Of a stretch of 5,494 nt of DNA, positions 1 to 5,494 are shown piece after piece. The first letter of the stretch is position 1, and the number at the start of each line of letters is the position of its first letter. Below the pieces are notes generated by a model that saw nothing but the letters and a program-made list of their open reading frames with translations, ran no database searches and was not told the origin of the DNA. The stretch is from assembly GCA_007116755.1 (NCBI GenBank), contig SKHU01000041.1, positions 1 through 5,494 on the forward strand, in the 5' to 3' direction. The position numbers and the translations under genes are program-made. The DNA comes from Alphaproteobacteria bacterium (GTDB lineage Bacteria > Pseudomonadota > Alphaproteobacteria > Micavibrionales > CSBR16-224).

Positions 1-72
1 AAAACTGGATAAACGGAATAGATTGTGTTAATATTATGTCCAATTTACGATATCCGGGAGGGATAAAGAGAG

Positions 73-846
73 ATGAGCGCAGAAGCAGTAATTGAAAAAA
101 CAGAAAAATCGGCCGCAAACAAAAAAGCGCCGAAACCGCCGAAGAAGAAGAAAGAAACCTATCGGCTGATGCAGTATCTTCTGAAAACAGGAAAGATTGA
201 AGCCCGGCAGGATACGTTCCCCTCCGACCAGTTCATCCTTCGCAATCTGCCCGATGCGATCCGTAAAACCGACGGCGCATCGCGCAAGGCAAAATTCATT
301 GCCGGTCTGGCGGCCGCCACTGTCGTTTTCGGTCTTGGCGGACTGATTGCCCCGATTGCGCTGGCCGCAACGGGCGTCATCGGCGTAGCATCGGCCGTCA
401 TCGGCGGTGCAATCGCTGTCAGCGTCGGCATCGCCGCCGGTATGGCCGCACATGACGAAGCTAAGGATTTTGGCAACGACTACGGCGAAGCACTGGGCAA
501 ACGCATTCTGGCACAGCACCTTGTCGAAAAAGGACAGCAACTCAATGCACAGCGCAAAGCCAATGCAGAGAAAAGACGTGCCGAACGCGCCGCCGCGCAG
601 GAAGCTGCGAAAAAAGCCGGCCTTGCCGAAGAAAAGAAACCGGTTCCCGACAGCACCGGCTCCAAGCTACTTTCAGGTGCTTTGAATTTGAAAAAAACCT
701 GGGATGAAAGCGTTCCGGGCGAAACCAAACAAAAAGCCGTTGACAGCGTGAAAAACGCTGGCGATGCCGCCAAGAAAAAAATCGGATCGATTTACGGCCG
801 CTTCAAGAATCGGAAGAAAAACAACGGCAATGACAGCGCACCGTAA
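73..846 (+). CDS. Hypothetical protein with Gly/Ala-rich hydrophobic block and basic coiled tails
   Basis: I do not recognise this 257-residue protein and assign no function. Residues 1-30 are Lys/Ala/Pro-rich with a KKKK run. Residues 30-72 look soluble and mixed-charge. Residues 75-126 are an unbroken hydrophobic stretch rich in Gly and Ala (glycines at 87, 89, 90, 101, 104, 111, 112, 119 and 123), long enough for two tightly packed membrane helices. A Pro at 94 and a Gly-rich region may form the turn. Residues 127-190 are a charged Ala/Lys/Arg/Glu helix, likely coiled coil. The C-terminal 50 residues are Lys-rich and amphipathic. There is no cleavable signal peptide; with basic residues on both sides, a hairpin with both ends in the cytoplasm is plausible. 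The ATG is well supported by GGAGGG at 57-62, 10 bases upstream. A 127-base gap separates it from fzlA, which has its own promoter, so the two are probably separate units. The coding call is firm; the membrane placement is inference. Confidence 0.85.
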   Translation: MSAEAVIEKTEKSAANKKAPKPPKKKKETYRLMQYLLKTGKIEARQDTFPSDQFILRNLPDAIRKTDGASRKAKFIAGLAAATVVFGLGGLIAPIALAATGVIGVASAVIGGAIAVSVGIAAGMAAHDEAKDFGNDYGEALGKRILAQHLVEKGQQLNAQRKANAEKRRAERAAAQEAAKKAGLAEEKKPVPDSTGSKLLSGALNLKKTWDESVPGETKQKAVDSVKNAGDAAKKKIGSIYGRFKNRKKNNGNDSAP

Positions 847-882
847 AAATTTCATGCCAAGATGTCATAATAAGCCTGTTTT

Positions 883-912
883 TTGACAATTTTCACGAAA
901 AACGGGTAATAT
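883..912 (+). promoter_or_regulatory. Sigma70-like promoter for fzlA
   Basis: A perfect -35 hexamer TTGACA (883-888) is followed by an 18-base spacer and TAATAT (907-912), which matches the -10 consensus at 4 of 6 positions. Transcription would start near 918-920 and give a leader of about 55 bases before the fzlA ATG. The position in a 127-base intergenic gap ahead of a gene supports the call. The -35 lies inside a weak 9-bp inverted repeat (875-883 with 898-906). Confidence 0.5.
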
Positions 913-945
913 GGATTTGTTTTTGAGGTTTTTTATTTTCAAGAG

Positions 946-969
946 CCGAAAGCTGCGCTAAGCTTTTGG
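946..969 (+). promoter_or_regulatory. Leader hairpin abutting the fzlA ribosome binding site
   Basis: CCGAAAGCT (946-954) pairs with AGCTTTTGG (961-969) over 9 base pairs including one G-U, closing a 6-base loop. The 3' arm contains the first two G residues of the only good Shine-Dalgarno-like sequence, GGGAG (968-972), which sits one base before the fzlA ATG at 974. No U-run follows, so this is not a terminator. The pairing is read directly from the sequence. A role in limiting or timing fzlA translation is inference. Confidence 0.45.
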
Positions 970-973
970 GAGC

Positions 974-1642
974 ATGAGGCAGCTTTATCATTTATGGCTT
1001 CATCCTTTTTCAAGAAAGGTGCGAATCGCGCTTTTGGAAAAAGGATTGGAGTTTGAATTAAAAGTTGAAAAGATATGGGAGCGGCGCACCGAGTTTCTCA
1101 CACTCAATCCTGCCGGCGATGTTCCTGTGCTGGTCGAGCCGGACGGCACGATCCTGACTGATTCCCAAGTTATTGTTGAATATCTGGACGAAGTGTACAA
1201 CACCACAGACCTTCTGGGACGCAATCCGTTGACACGGGCGGAAACCCGCCGTCTTGTGGCTTGGTTTGACAAAAAATTCAACGCCGAGGTCACGGAAAAT
1301 CTTGTCGGCGAGAAAATGATGAAACAATTTCTGAAAATGGGTGAGCCGCACGGCCCTTCGATCCGCGCAGGGCATGCGAATATCCATTATCACCTCGACT
1401 ATATCGGCTTTTTGACCGAAAAACAGCGCTGGCTTGTCGGCGACTTCTTTTCTCTTGCCGATATTACGGCGGCAGCGCATCTGTCAACGATCGACTATAT
1501 CGGCGATGTGCCGTGGGACAAACATCCGGCGGCAAAAGAATGGTATGCACGGGTCAAATCGCGTCCAAGCTTCAAACCGCTGCTGAACGATATAATCCCC
1601 GGATTCACGCCGCCGCAGCATTACAGTGTCGAACATTTTTAA
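974..1642 (+). CDS. fzlA: FzlA-like GST-fold cell division protein
   Basis: FzlA is a GST-fold protein of Alphaproteobacteria that binds FtsZ filaments at the division site and helps activate septal cell-wall synthesis (known from Caulobacter). This 222-residue protein has an N-terminal thioredoxin-like domain (about 1-80) with RKVRIALLEKG (14-24), a Trp at 35 in a WERR motif, the cis-proline in VPVL (P51) and the DSQVI motif (63-67). The helical domain (about 88-200) carries the GST N-cap box S160-L-A-D163 and continues IDYIGDVPWDKHP. The C-terminal tail PGFTPPQHYSVEHF matches the Pro-rich, acidic/aromatic tail that sets FzlA apart from ordinary GSTs and is needed for its function. From memory, W35 aligns with W38 of the Caulobacter protein, which is important for FtsZ binding. 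No other start fits, because a stop lies in frame at 959-961. GGGAG ends one base before the ATG, unusually close. Less likely alternative: a catalytic GST. Confidence 0.88.
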   Translation: MRQLYHLWLHPFSRKVRIALLEKGLEFELKVEKIWERRTEFLTLNPAGDVPVLVEPDGTILTDSQVIVEYLDEVYNTTDLLGRNPLTRAETRRLVAWFDKKFNAEVTENLVGEKMMKQFLKMGEPHGPSIRAGHANIHYHLDYIGFLTEKQRWLVGDFFSLADITAAAHLSTIDYIGDVPWDKHPAAKEWYARVKSRPSFKPLLNDIIPGFTPPQHYSVEHF

Positions 1643-1650
1643 AAAATAAC

Positions 1651-1656
1651 GGGGGG
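1651..1656 (+). promoter_or_regulatory. G-tract ribosome binding site choosing the SDR start
   Basis: Six G residues lie 8 bases before ATG 1665 and are the only purine-rich G stretch upstream of the SDR gene. The competing GTG start at 1656 would overlap this tract and have only A-rich sequence behind it, so the site favours ATG 1665. A homopolymeric G run is an imperfect Shine-Dalgarno sequence. Confidence 0.4.
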
Positions 1657-1664
1657 TGGCGGCT

Positions 1665-2597
1665 ATGGATGAAGATAAAAATCCGCAACCGGTTCCGGAA
1701 TTTCCGCGAAACAAAAGCCTGTTCTGTTTTGGATTCGGATACACAGCTACAGCACTGAGCCTGAAACTGGCCGAACACGGCTGGACAATCGGCGGCACAA
1801 CCACGGATCAGGAAAAACGCAGTTTTCTCAGGCAAAGCGGCATCAATGCCTATCTGTTTGACAAAACACAGCCTTTGATTGCGATTGATCGGGTTCTTGA
1901 CGGTGTAACGCATCTTCTGCTGTCTGTGCCGCCCTCAGAACACGGCGATATTTCTTACGAAATCCACGGGCGGGAACTGGCCGCCATGCCGAATCTTGAA
2001 TGGGCGGGCTACCTTTCCGCGACATCGGTTTACGGCAATTACGACGGCAAATGGGTCGATGAGGAAACGCCGACCAGCCCGAATAACCGCCGCGGCACTC
2101 TGCGCCTGAAAGCGGAAAAACAATGGACAAATCTTTATCTGGAGGGCGGTTTTCCCCTGCATATTTTCCGTCTGGCCGGTATTTACGGCCCCGGCCGCAG
2201 CGCGCTGGATGTCGTGCGTGCCGGCAAGGCACGTCGGATTGTCAAGGAAGGGCATGTTTTCAACCGCATCCATATCGACGATATCGTACAGGTTCTGACC
2301 GCTTCGATGGCCAACCCCTCTCCCGGCGAGATATATAATCTGGCCGACGATGCCCCCGAAGCCAGCCATGCCGTCATCAAATATGCCTGCGAGCTGCTTG
2401 GTCTTGACGTGCCGGAACTGATTCCCTATGACGAAGTCGATTATCTGGCCCCCATCGTCCGCAGTTTTTATCAGGACAACAAGCGGATCAAAAACGACAA
2501 GATCAAACAGGATCTGGGTGTCAAGCTGCTCTATCCCGATTATCGCGCAGGGCTGAATGCCTGTTTTGCCGCCGAAGACGAATTTCAACAGGCTTGA
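1665..2597 (+). CDS. SDR-family NAD(P)-dependent oxidoreductase (YeeZ-like)
   Basis: This is a 310-residue extended-type short-chain dehydrogenase/epimerase-like protein, probably cytoplasmic, with unknown substrate. A Rossmann strand-turn-helix opens at FCFGFGYTATAL (20-31). The dinucleotide loop reads GFGYTA, with Ala where the third Gly is usual. LLLSVPP (84-90), YLSATSVYG (116-124), FRLAGIYGPGRS (168-179) and HIDDIVQVL (203-211) are the expected extended-SDR landmarks in order. The active-site Tyr would be Y123, but there is no Lys four residues later, so the classical YxxxK pair is not intact; I recall the same in YeeZ-type relatives. Length is normal for the group. The gene starts 22 bases after fzlA with no promoter between, so cotranscription is likely. 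I recall an SDR gene of this type near fzlA in other Alphaproteobacteria, often with queG, which is absent here. A GTG at 1656 would add three residues. Confidence 0.85.
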   Translation: MDEDKNPQPVPEFPRNKSLFCFGFGYTATALSLKLAEHGWTIGGTTTDQEKRSFLRQSGINAYLFDKTQPLIAIDRVLDGVTHLLLSVPPSEHGDISYEIHGRELAAMPNLEWAGYLSATSVYGNYDGKWVDEETPTSPNNRRGTLRLKAEKQWTNLYLEGGFPLHIFRLAGIYGPGRSALDVVRAGKARRIVKEGHVFNRIHIDDIVQVLTASMANPSPGEIYNLADDAPEASHAVIKYACELLGLDVPELIPYDEVDYLAPIVRSFYQDNKRIKNDKIKQDLGVKLLYPDYRAGLNACFAAEDEFQQA

Positions 2598-2620
2598 CAA
2601 AATTCGCTGCATTGCACAAT
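2594..2620 (+). promoter_or_regulatory. Weak promoter candidate for ppx
   Basis: TTGACA (2594-2599) overlaps the stop codon of the SDR gene. The best -10 match is CACAAT (2615-2620), 4 of 6 to consensus, with a short 15-base spacer. This would start transcription near 2626 and leave a leader of about 25 bases before ATG 2653. The spacer is suboptimal, so ppx may depend mainly on readthrough from fzlA-SDR. Confidence 0.25.
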
Positions 2621-2652
2621 CTGTGCCGTCAACGCTAACCGGAAACGAAGCC

Positions 2653-4179
2653 ATGCCCGCCGCCACATATAAAACACAAAAAAACGATCCTGTTGCCGTC
2701 ATCGATATCGGATCGAACGCCGTGCGCCTTGTCATTTATGACGGGCTGTTGCGCTGCCCGCTACGCACCCATACGGAAAGGCTGGTCTGCGGGCTGGGGC
2801 GCAGTATGATGCAGACCGGCTGTCTTGACCCCGACGGTGCGGCGCAGGCGATGGATGCGCTGGCGCGTTTTGCCGGTATTCTCGATGCGCTGAAAATCAA
2901 AACCGTTTTGCCGCTGGCAACTGCGGCGCTGCGCGATGCGCAGGACGGCCCCAAATTTATCGCCGCGGTGAAAGATAAATACAATATTGATATTCAGGTT
3001 ATCAGCGGCACGGAAGAAGCACGGCTTTCCGCCCTCGGCGTCATTGCCGGATTCGGGGATATTTCCGGCATCGTCGGAGATTTCGGCGGCGGATCGCTGG
3101 AGCTGATTGCCGTTGACGGACGAAAAATTACCGATCAGGAAACGCTGCCTGTCGGCGCGCTCCGGATTATGGCGCTCGGCTCGCCGCAGGACAGGGAGGA
3201 TTATATCCTCGACCATCTCTCCAAAATCGGCCTGCTGAAAACGCACCGGCAACAGAATTTTTATGTGCTGGGCGGCGCATGGCGCACATTGGCGCGCGCG
3301 CATATACATATAAACGGCTATCCCGTTCCGGTGATCGACCATTATACCGTACGCCTTGCCCCCGCACTGGAATTCACCGAATTGCTCGCGCGGCAAAGTC
3401 CGGCCTCTCTGGAACGCATGGCCGGCCTTTCGGCGCGGCGCGCCCGCGATATTCCGTCCGCCGCACTTGTGATGCACCATATTCTGAAAGCCTTAAAGCC
3501 GAAAAATATTCTGTTTTCCGGCACGGGATTGCGTGAAGGTGTGATTTTCGACCGCCTCTCCGCCGCCGAACAGAAACGTCACCCGCTGCTGACCGCCTGC
3601 AGTGATATCGGAGAAAAAACAAACCGTCTGGGATGTATCAAACCGTTTCACCACATGGCGGAATGGCTGCGTCCGCTCTTTGCGGAGAGCAAGATTGCGG
3701 AAATGGATATCATTCTGGAATCCGCCTGCCTGCTCAGTGATATCGGCTGGTACGAGCATGAAGACCACCGCGCCGCCAATGCCTATCGCCGCATGATGTG
3801 TATGCCGCTTTACGGGCTGTCGCACCGCAAGCGCGCCATACTGGCGCTGGCGCTGTTTGTACGCTATCAGGGCTATCTGCGCCGTGCGCCGCGCAACGAG
3901 GTCACAGAAGACGAAATCACCGCACCCGCCCAGACCATCCTGACCCGCGCCGAAGTGGACAGCGCCGTCCAGCTCGGCCTGGCCATCCGCATGGCACACC
4001 TGTTGACCGGCAGCGTTCTGCCGCTTTTGCATGATGCCGAATTGCGTCTGACCGATAAAGTGCTGCGCCTTGTCCTGCGCGGCAAAGCCGTCGCCCTGTC
4101 CGGACACGTCATTCAGGAAGCGCTGGCCGATCTGGCAAAATTCCATAAATGCCGCCCGATGATTACCCGCGTACAATAA
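2653..4179 (+). CDS. ppx: Ppx/GppA-family exopolyphosphatase / pppGpp phosphatase
   Basis: Enzymes of this family cut terminal phosphate from inorganic polyphosphate (Ppx) or convert pppGpp to ppGpp (GppA), using an actin-like ASKHA ATPase fold. The 508-residue product shows the signature loops in order: phosphate loop 1 DIGSNAVRLVI (18-28); SGTEEARLSALG (118-129), whose E122 corresponds to the catalytic Glu of E. coli Ppx; GDFGGGSLEL (142-151), with D143 and E150; LGGAWR (206-211); and the closing loop SGTGLREGVIFD (289-300). The helical C-terminal half contains an HD-like region, ESACLLSDIGWYEHEDHRA (356-374), as in long Ppx proteins. Sequence alone does not separate Ppx from GppA. ATG 2653 is preferred because the conserved fold begins only 15 residues later and GGAAA lies about 8 bases upstream. 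An in-frame ATG at 2557 would add 32 residues and overlap the SDR gene by 41 bases. It lies 55 bases behind the SDR gene, and no ppk or rlmE gene is visible beside it. Confidence 0.9.
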   Translation: MPAATYKTQKNDPVAVIDIGSNAVRLVIYDGLLRCPLRTHTERLVCGLGRSMMQTGCLDPDGAAQAMDALARFAGILDALKIKTVLPLATAALRDAQDGPKFIAAVKDKYNIDIQVISGTEEARLSALGVIAGFGDISGIVGDFGGGSLELIAVDGRKITDQETLPVGALRIMALGSPQDREDYILDHLSKIGLLKTHRQQNFYVLGGAWRTLARAHIHINGYPVPVIDHYTVRLAPALEFTELLARQSPASLERMAGLSARRARDIPSAALVMHHILKALKPKNILFSGTGLREGVIFDRLSAAEQKRHPLLTACSDIGEKTNRLGCIKPFHHMAEWLRPLFAESKIAEMDIILESACLLSDIGWYEHEDHRAANAYRRMMCMPLYGLSHRKRAILALALFVRYQGYLRRAPRNEVTEDEITAPAQTILTRAEVDSAVQLGLAIRMAHLLTGSVLPLLHDAELRLTDKVLRLVLRGKAVALSGHVIQEALADLAKFHKCRPMITRVQ

Positions 4180-4198
4180 CATCAATCCCAATAACTCA

Positions 4199-4227
4199 TT
4201 GACATATTAGCGGGCATTTTCTATGCT
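4199..4227 (+). promoter_or_regulatory. Sigma70-like promoter for the ankyrin gene
   Basis: A perfect TTGACA (4199-4204), an ideal 17-base spacer and TATGCT (4222-4227, 4 of 6 to consensus) lie in the 89-base gap between ppx and the ankyrin gene. Transcription would start near 4234 and give a leader of about 35 bases that is largely pyrimidine (T-rich at 4236-4256). This is the best-spaced promoter in the window. Confidence 0.5.
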
Positions 4228-4268
4228 GAAGCCTGTTTCTCTTTTTTATTTTTTCTCGAAAGACGGAT

Positions 4269-4940
4269 ATGAACGGACAGGACACGGAAAATTTTATTAT
4301 CCTGCTTTACAGTGAAAAATGGCTTGATGCGGAGGATATGCTGGATCAGGGTCTGGCTATCAATGCAATCGGCCATTCCGGCCGTACGGCACTGACGGCG
4401 ATGGCCGCCTCCATGAAACATGATGCAATGGAATTTCTGCTGAAACACAAGGCCGATCCAAATCTCAACCCGCCCGGCTATTCCGCCATACACTGGTCGA
4501 TTTTGCAGCGCGATGACAAGGGACTGGATTTGCTGCTGGAATACGGCACTGACCCGAATTTGCGCAAGCCGCGCACGGCGGAAACCCCGCTACTGCAAGC
4601 CATTCGTCACGGCACGGATCACGCCGTGGAAAAACTGCTGGAAAAAGGCGCTGATCCCAACCTGCGCGACCGTGACAATACGCCGCCGCTGCTGCTGGCG
4701 GCAGAATTTCAACGCAATAAAAACGGTCTTTTGGGCGCTATGATCGGCAAAGGTGCAACAACACAAGACTGGACGGATCGCGAACGTGAACGCCTGTTTC
4801 AGGCTTGCAGCGTTGCCGATACCCTTATCAACATGGATAAAATTATGCAGAATTATGCTGAACAGAAGAAACGCGATGCCGTACAGAAAAAACACGGCGG
4901 GCTGCGCCGCTATATCAAAACGAGAAAACCGTCACCGTAA
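4269..4940 (+). CDS. Ankyrin-repeat protein
   Basis: The 223-residue protein is built mainly of ankyrin repeats, which form helix-turn-helix stacks used to bind other proteins. A partial N-terminal repeat covers about 8-34. Three clear repeats cover about 35-67, 68-99 and 100-133, with loop signatures ADPNLN, TDPNLR and ADPNLR plus helix pairs such as HAVEKLLEKG. A fourth, degenerate repeat covers about 134-167. Residues 168-223 form a charged helical tail ending in a basic segment (RRYIKTRK). No signal peptide or membrane segment is visible, so it is probably cytoplasmic. The partner is unknown; calling it a host effector would not be justified. ATG 4269 is chosen because the first helix pair begins at once and a stop lies in frame at 4227-4229. 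The Shine-Dalgarno match is poor (GACGGA ends one base before the ATG). It has its own promoter candidate and ends 5 bases from the convergent gpsA stop. Confidence 0.85.
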   Translation: MNGQDTENFIILLYSEKWLDAEDMLDQGLAINAIGHSGRTALTAMAASMKHDAMEFLLKHKADPNLNPPGYSAIHWSILQRDDKGLDLLLEYGTDPNLRKPRTAETPLLQAIRHGTDHAVEKLLEKGADPNLRDRDNTPPLLLAAEFQRNKNGLLGAMIGKGATTQDWTDRERERLFQACSVADTLINMDKIMQNYAEQKKRDAVQKKHGGLRRYIKTRKPSP

Positions 4941-4945
4941 ACAGT

Positions 4946-5494
4946 CTAAAATTCCTGCGTCAACGGGCGGGACATCAGCGCTTCGACCGTTTCATCGACG
5001 GAAACGCCGTTATGCAGCGTATCATTCACCGCCTGACAGATCGGCATATCGACCGCGTTCTTTTTGGCAAAATCCAGAACCGAATTGGCTGTTGCCACAC
5101 CTTCGATCACCTGACGGCTTTTGGTCAGAATTTCGTTCAGGCTCTGCCCTTCGCCGCACATAACGCCGAGAGAGAAATTGCGTGACTGCAAGGAATTGCA
5201 GGTCAGCGTCAGATCGCCCATACCGGACAGGCCGAGAAAGGTTTCCGGCTTCGCGCCCAGCGCCATGCCCATACGCTTGATCTCCGCCATGCCGCGCGTC
5301 ATGATCGCCGCACGCGCGTTTTCGCCCAGCTTGCGCCCGTAAACAATGCCGCAGGCAACAGCAATAACGTTTTTAACGGCGCCGCCGATTTCCGCGCCGA
5401 GCGGATCACTGGTGACATAAGGGCGGAAGCTTTTGTTGCGGATGGCTTCGGCGACTTGTTTGCCGATTTCGCTATGATGCGTCGCCAGTGTCGC
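4946..5494 (-). CDS. gpsA: Glycerol-3-phosphate dehydrogenase [NAD(P)+], C-terminal part
   Basis: GpsA reduces dihydroxyacetone phosphate to sn-glycerol-3-phosphate with NAD(P)H in the cytoplasm, supplying the backbone for phospholipid synthesis. The frame is open from the window edge at 5494 to a TAG stop at 4946-4948, giving 182 C-terminal residues of an enzyme normally about 330-340 long; the N-terminal Rossmann dinucleotide site lies outside. Numbering the fragment from 1, the substrate domain opens with GAEIGGAVKNVIAVACGI (33-50), whose K41 is the catalytic lysine. It continues with GRKLGENARAA (53-63), TRGMAEI (66-72) and GLSGMGDLTLTC (88-99), whose D94 is the catalytic aspartate, then SRN (104-106), where R105 and N106 contact glycerol phosphate, and VIEGV (129-133). 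All key residues in view are intact. An internal ATG at 5302 is not the real start, since strongly conserved sequence continues upstream of it. It is convergent with the ankyrin gene. Confidence 0.96.
   Translation of the reverse strand, partial: ATLATHHSEIGKQVAEAIRNKSFRPYVTSDPLGAEIGGAVKNVIAVACGIVYGRKLGENARAAIMTRGMAEIKRMGMALGAKPETFLGLSGMGDLTLTCNSLQSRNFSLGVMCGEGQSLNEILTKSRQVIEGVATANSVLDFAKKNAVDMPICQAVNDTLHNGVSVDETVEALMSRPLTQEF

Noticed and set aside
23..51. Promoter candidate for the first gene (TTGTGT, 17-base spacer, TACGAT)
   Set aside because: The -35 matches only 3 of 6 and the transcript start would fall on the ribosome binding site; the true promoter may lie left of the window.
34..540. 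168-residue minus-strand open frame opposite the first gene
   Set aside because: It lies antisense to a frame with a strong ribosome binding site, its product is a low-complexity Cys/Arg-rich sequence resembling no family, and it reads as a shadow.
946..969. Rho-independent terminator for the first gene
   Set aside because: The hairpin is not followed by a U-run and lies immediately before the fzlA start codon.
2557..2652. Upstream in-frame ATG extending ppx by 32 residues
   Set aside because: The added residues precede the conserved fold and overlap the SDR gene by 41 bases; ATG 2653 leaves a normal family N-terminus.
1935..2735. 266-residue minus-strand open frame opposite the SDR gene
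   Set aside because: The opposite strand encodes a protein with clear Rossmann and SDR motifs across the whole stretch; the antisense product has no recognisable domain.
2761..3480. Long minus-strand frames opposite ppx (also 3493-4191)
   Set aside because: All Ppx/GppA signature loops are on the + strand; long antisense frames are common opposite coding DNA of this composition.
4223..4315. 30-codon open frame overlapping the ankyrin start, possible leader peptide
   Set aside because: The ATG lies inside the proposed -10 hexamer, upstream of the likely transcript start, and has no Shine-Dalgarno sequence.

Overview
This window looks like chromosomal housekeeping DNA from an alphaproteobacterium. 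The main reason is the gene at 974-1642, which reads as FzlA, a GST-fold cell-division protein typical of that class. The GpsA and Ppx/GppA proteins also read as proteobacterial. Base composition is moderate (about half G+C by eye) and fairly even, so no recently acquired island is evident. The genus cannot be named from the sequence alone.

Layout: five genes lie on the + strand and one convergent partial gene on the - strand. (1) 73-846 encodes an unrecognised 257-residue protein with a Gly/Ala-rich hydrophobic block between strongly basic ends. (2) 974-1642 encodes an FzlA-like protein. It has its own sigma70-like promoter, and a leader hairpin reaches into its ribosome binding site. (3) 1665-2597 encodes an extended SDR-type NAD(P)-dependent oxidoreductase, 22 bases behind fzlA and probably cotranscribed. 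(4) 2653-4179 encodes a Ppx/GppA-family exopolyphosphatase/guanosine pentaphosphatase, 55 bases further on. (5) 4269-4940 encodes a small ankyrin-repeat protein, preceded by a good promoter candidate. (6) 4946-5494 (-) is the C-terminal part of GpsA, NAD(P)-dependent glycerol-3-phosphate dehydrogenase. It runs off the right edge and meets the ankyrin gene tail to tail with only 5 bases between stop codons.

How they may work together: FzlA links FtsZ to septal wall synthesis, Ppx/GppA controls polyphosphate and/or (p)ppGpp, and GpsA makes glycerol-3-phosphate for phospholipids. The region therefore touches division, starvation signalling and membrane synthesis, but direct cooperation is only inferred from proximity. 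Perfect TTGACA hexamers occur in all three of the larger + strand gaps downstream of gene 1 (883, 2594 and 4199).

I found no tRNA, rRNA, CRISPR, insertion sequence, phage gene or clear rho-independent terminator. I do not see strong evidence for a new multi-gene system. The most interesting items are the hairpin at the fzlA start, the unrecognised hydrophobic-block protein, and the fzlA-SDR-ppx run.
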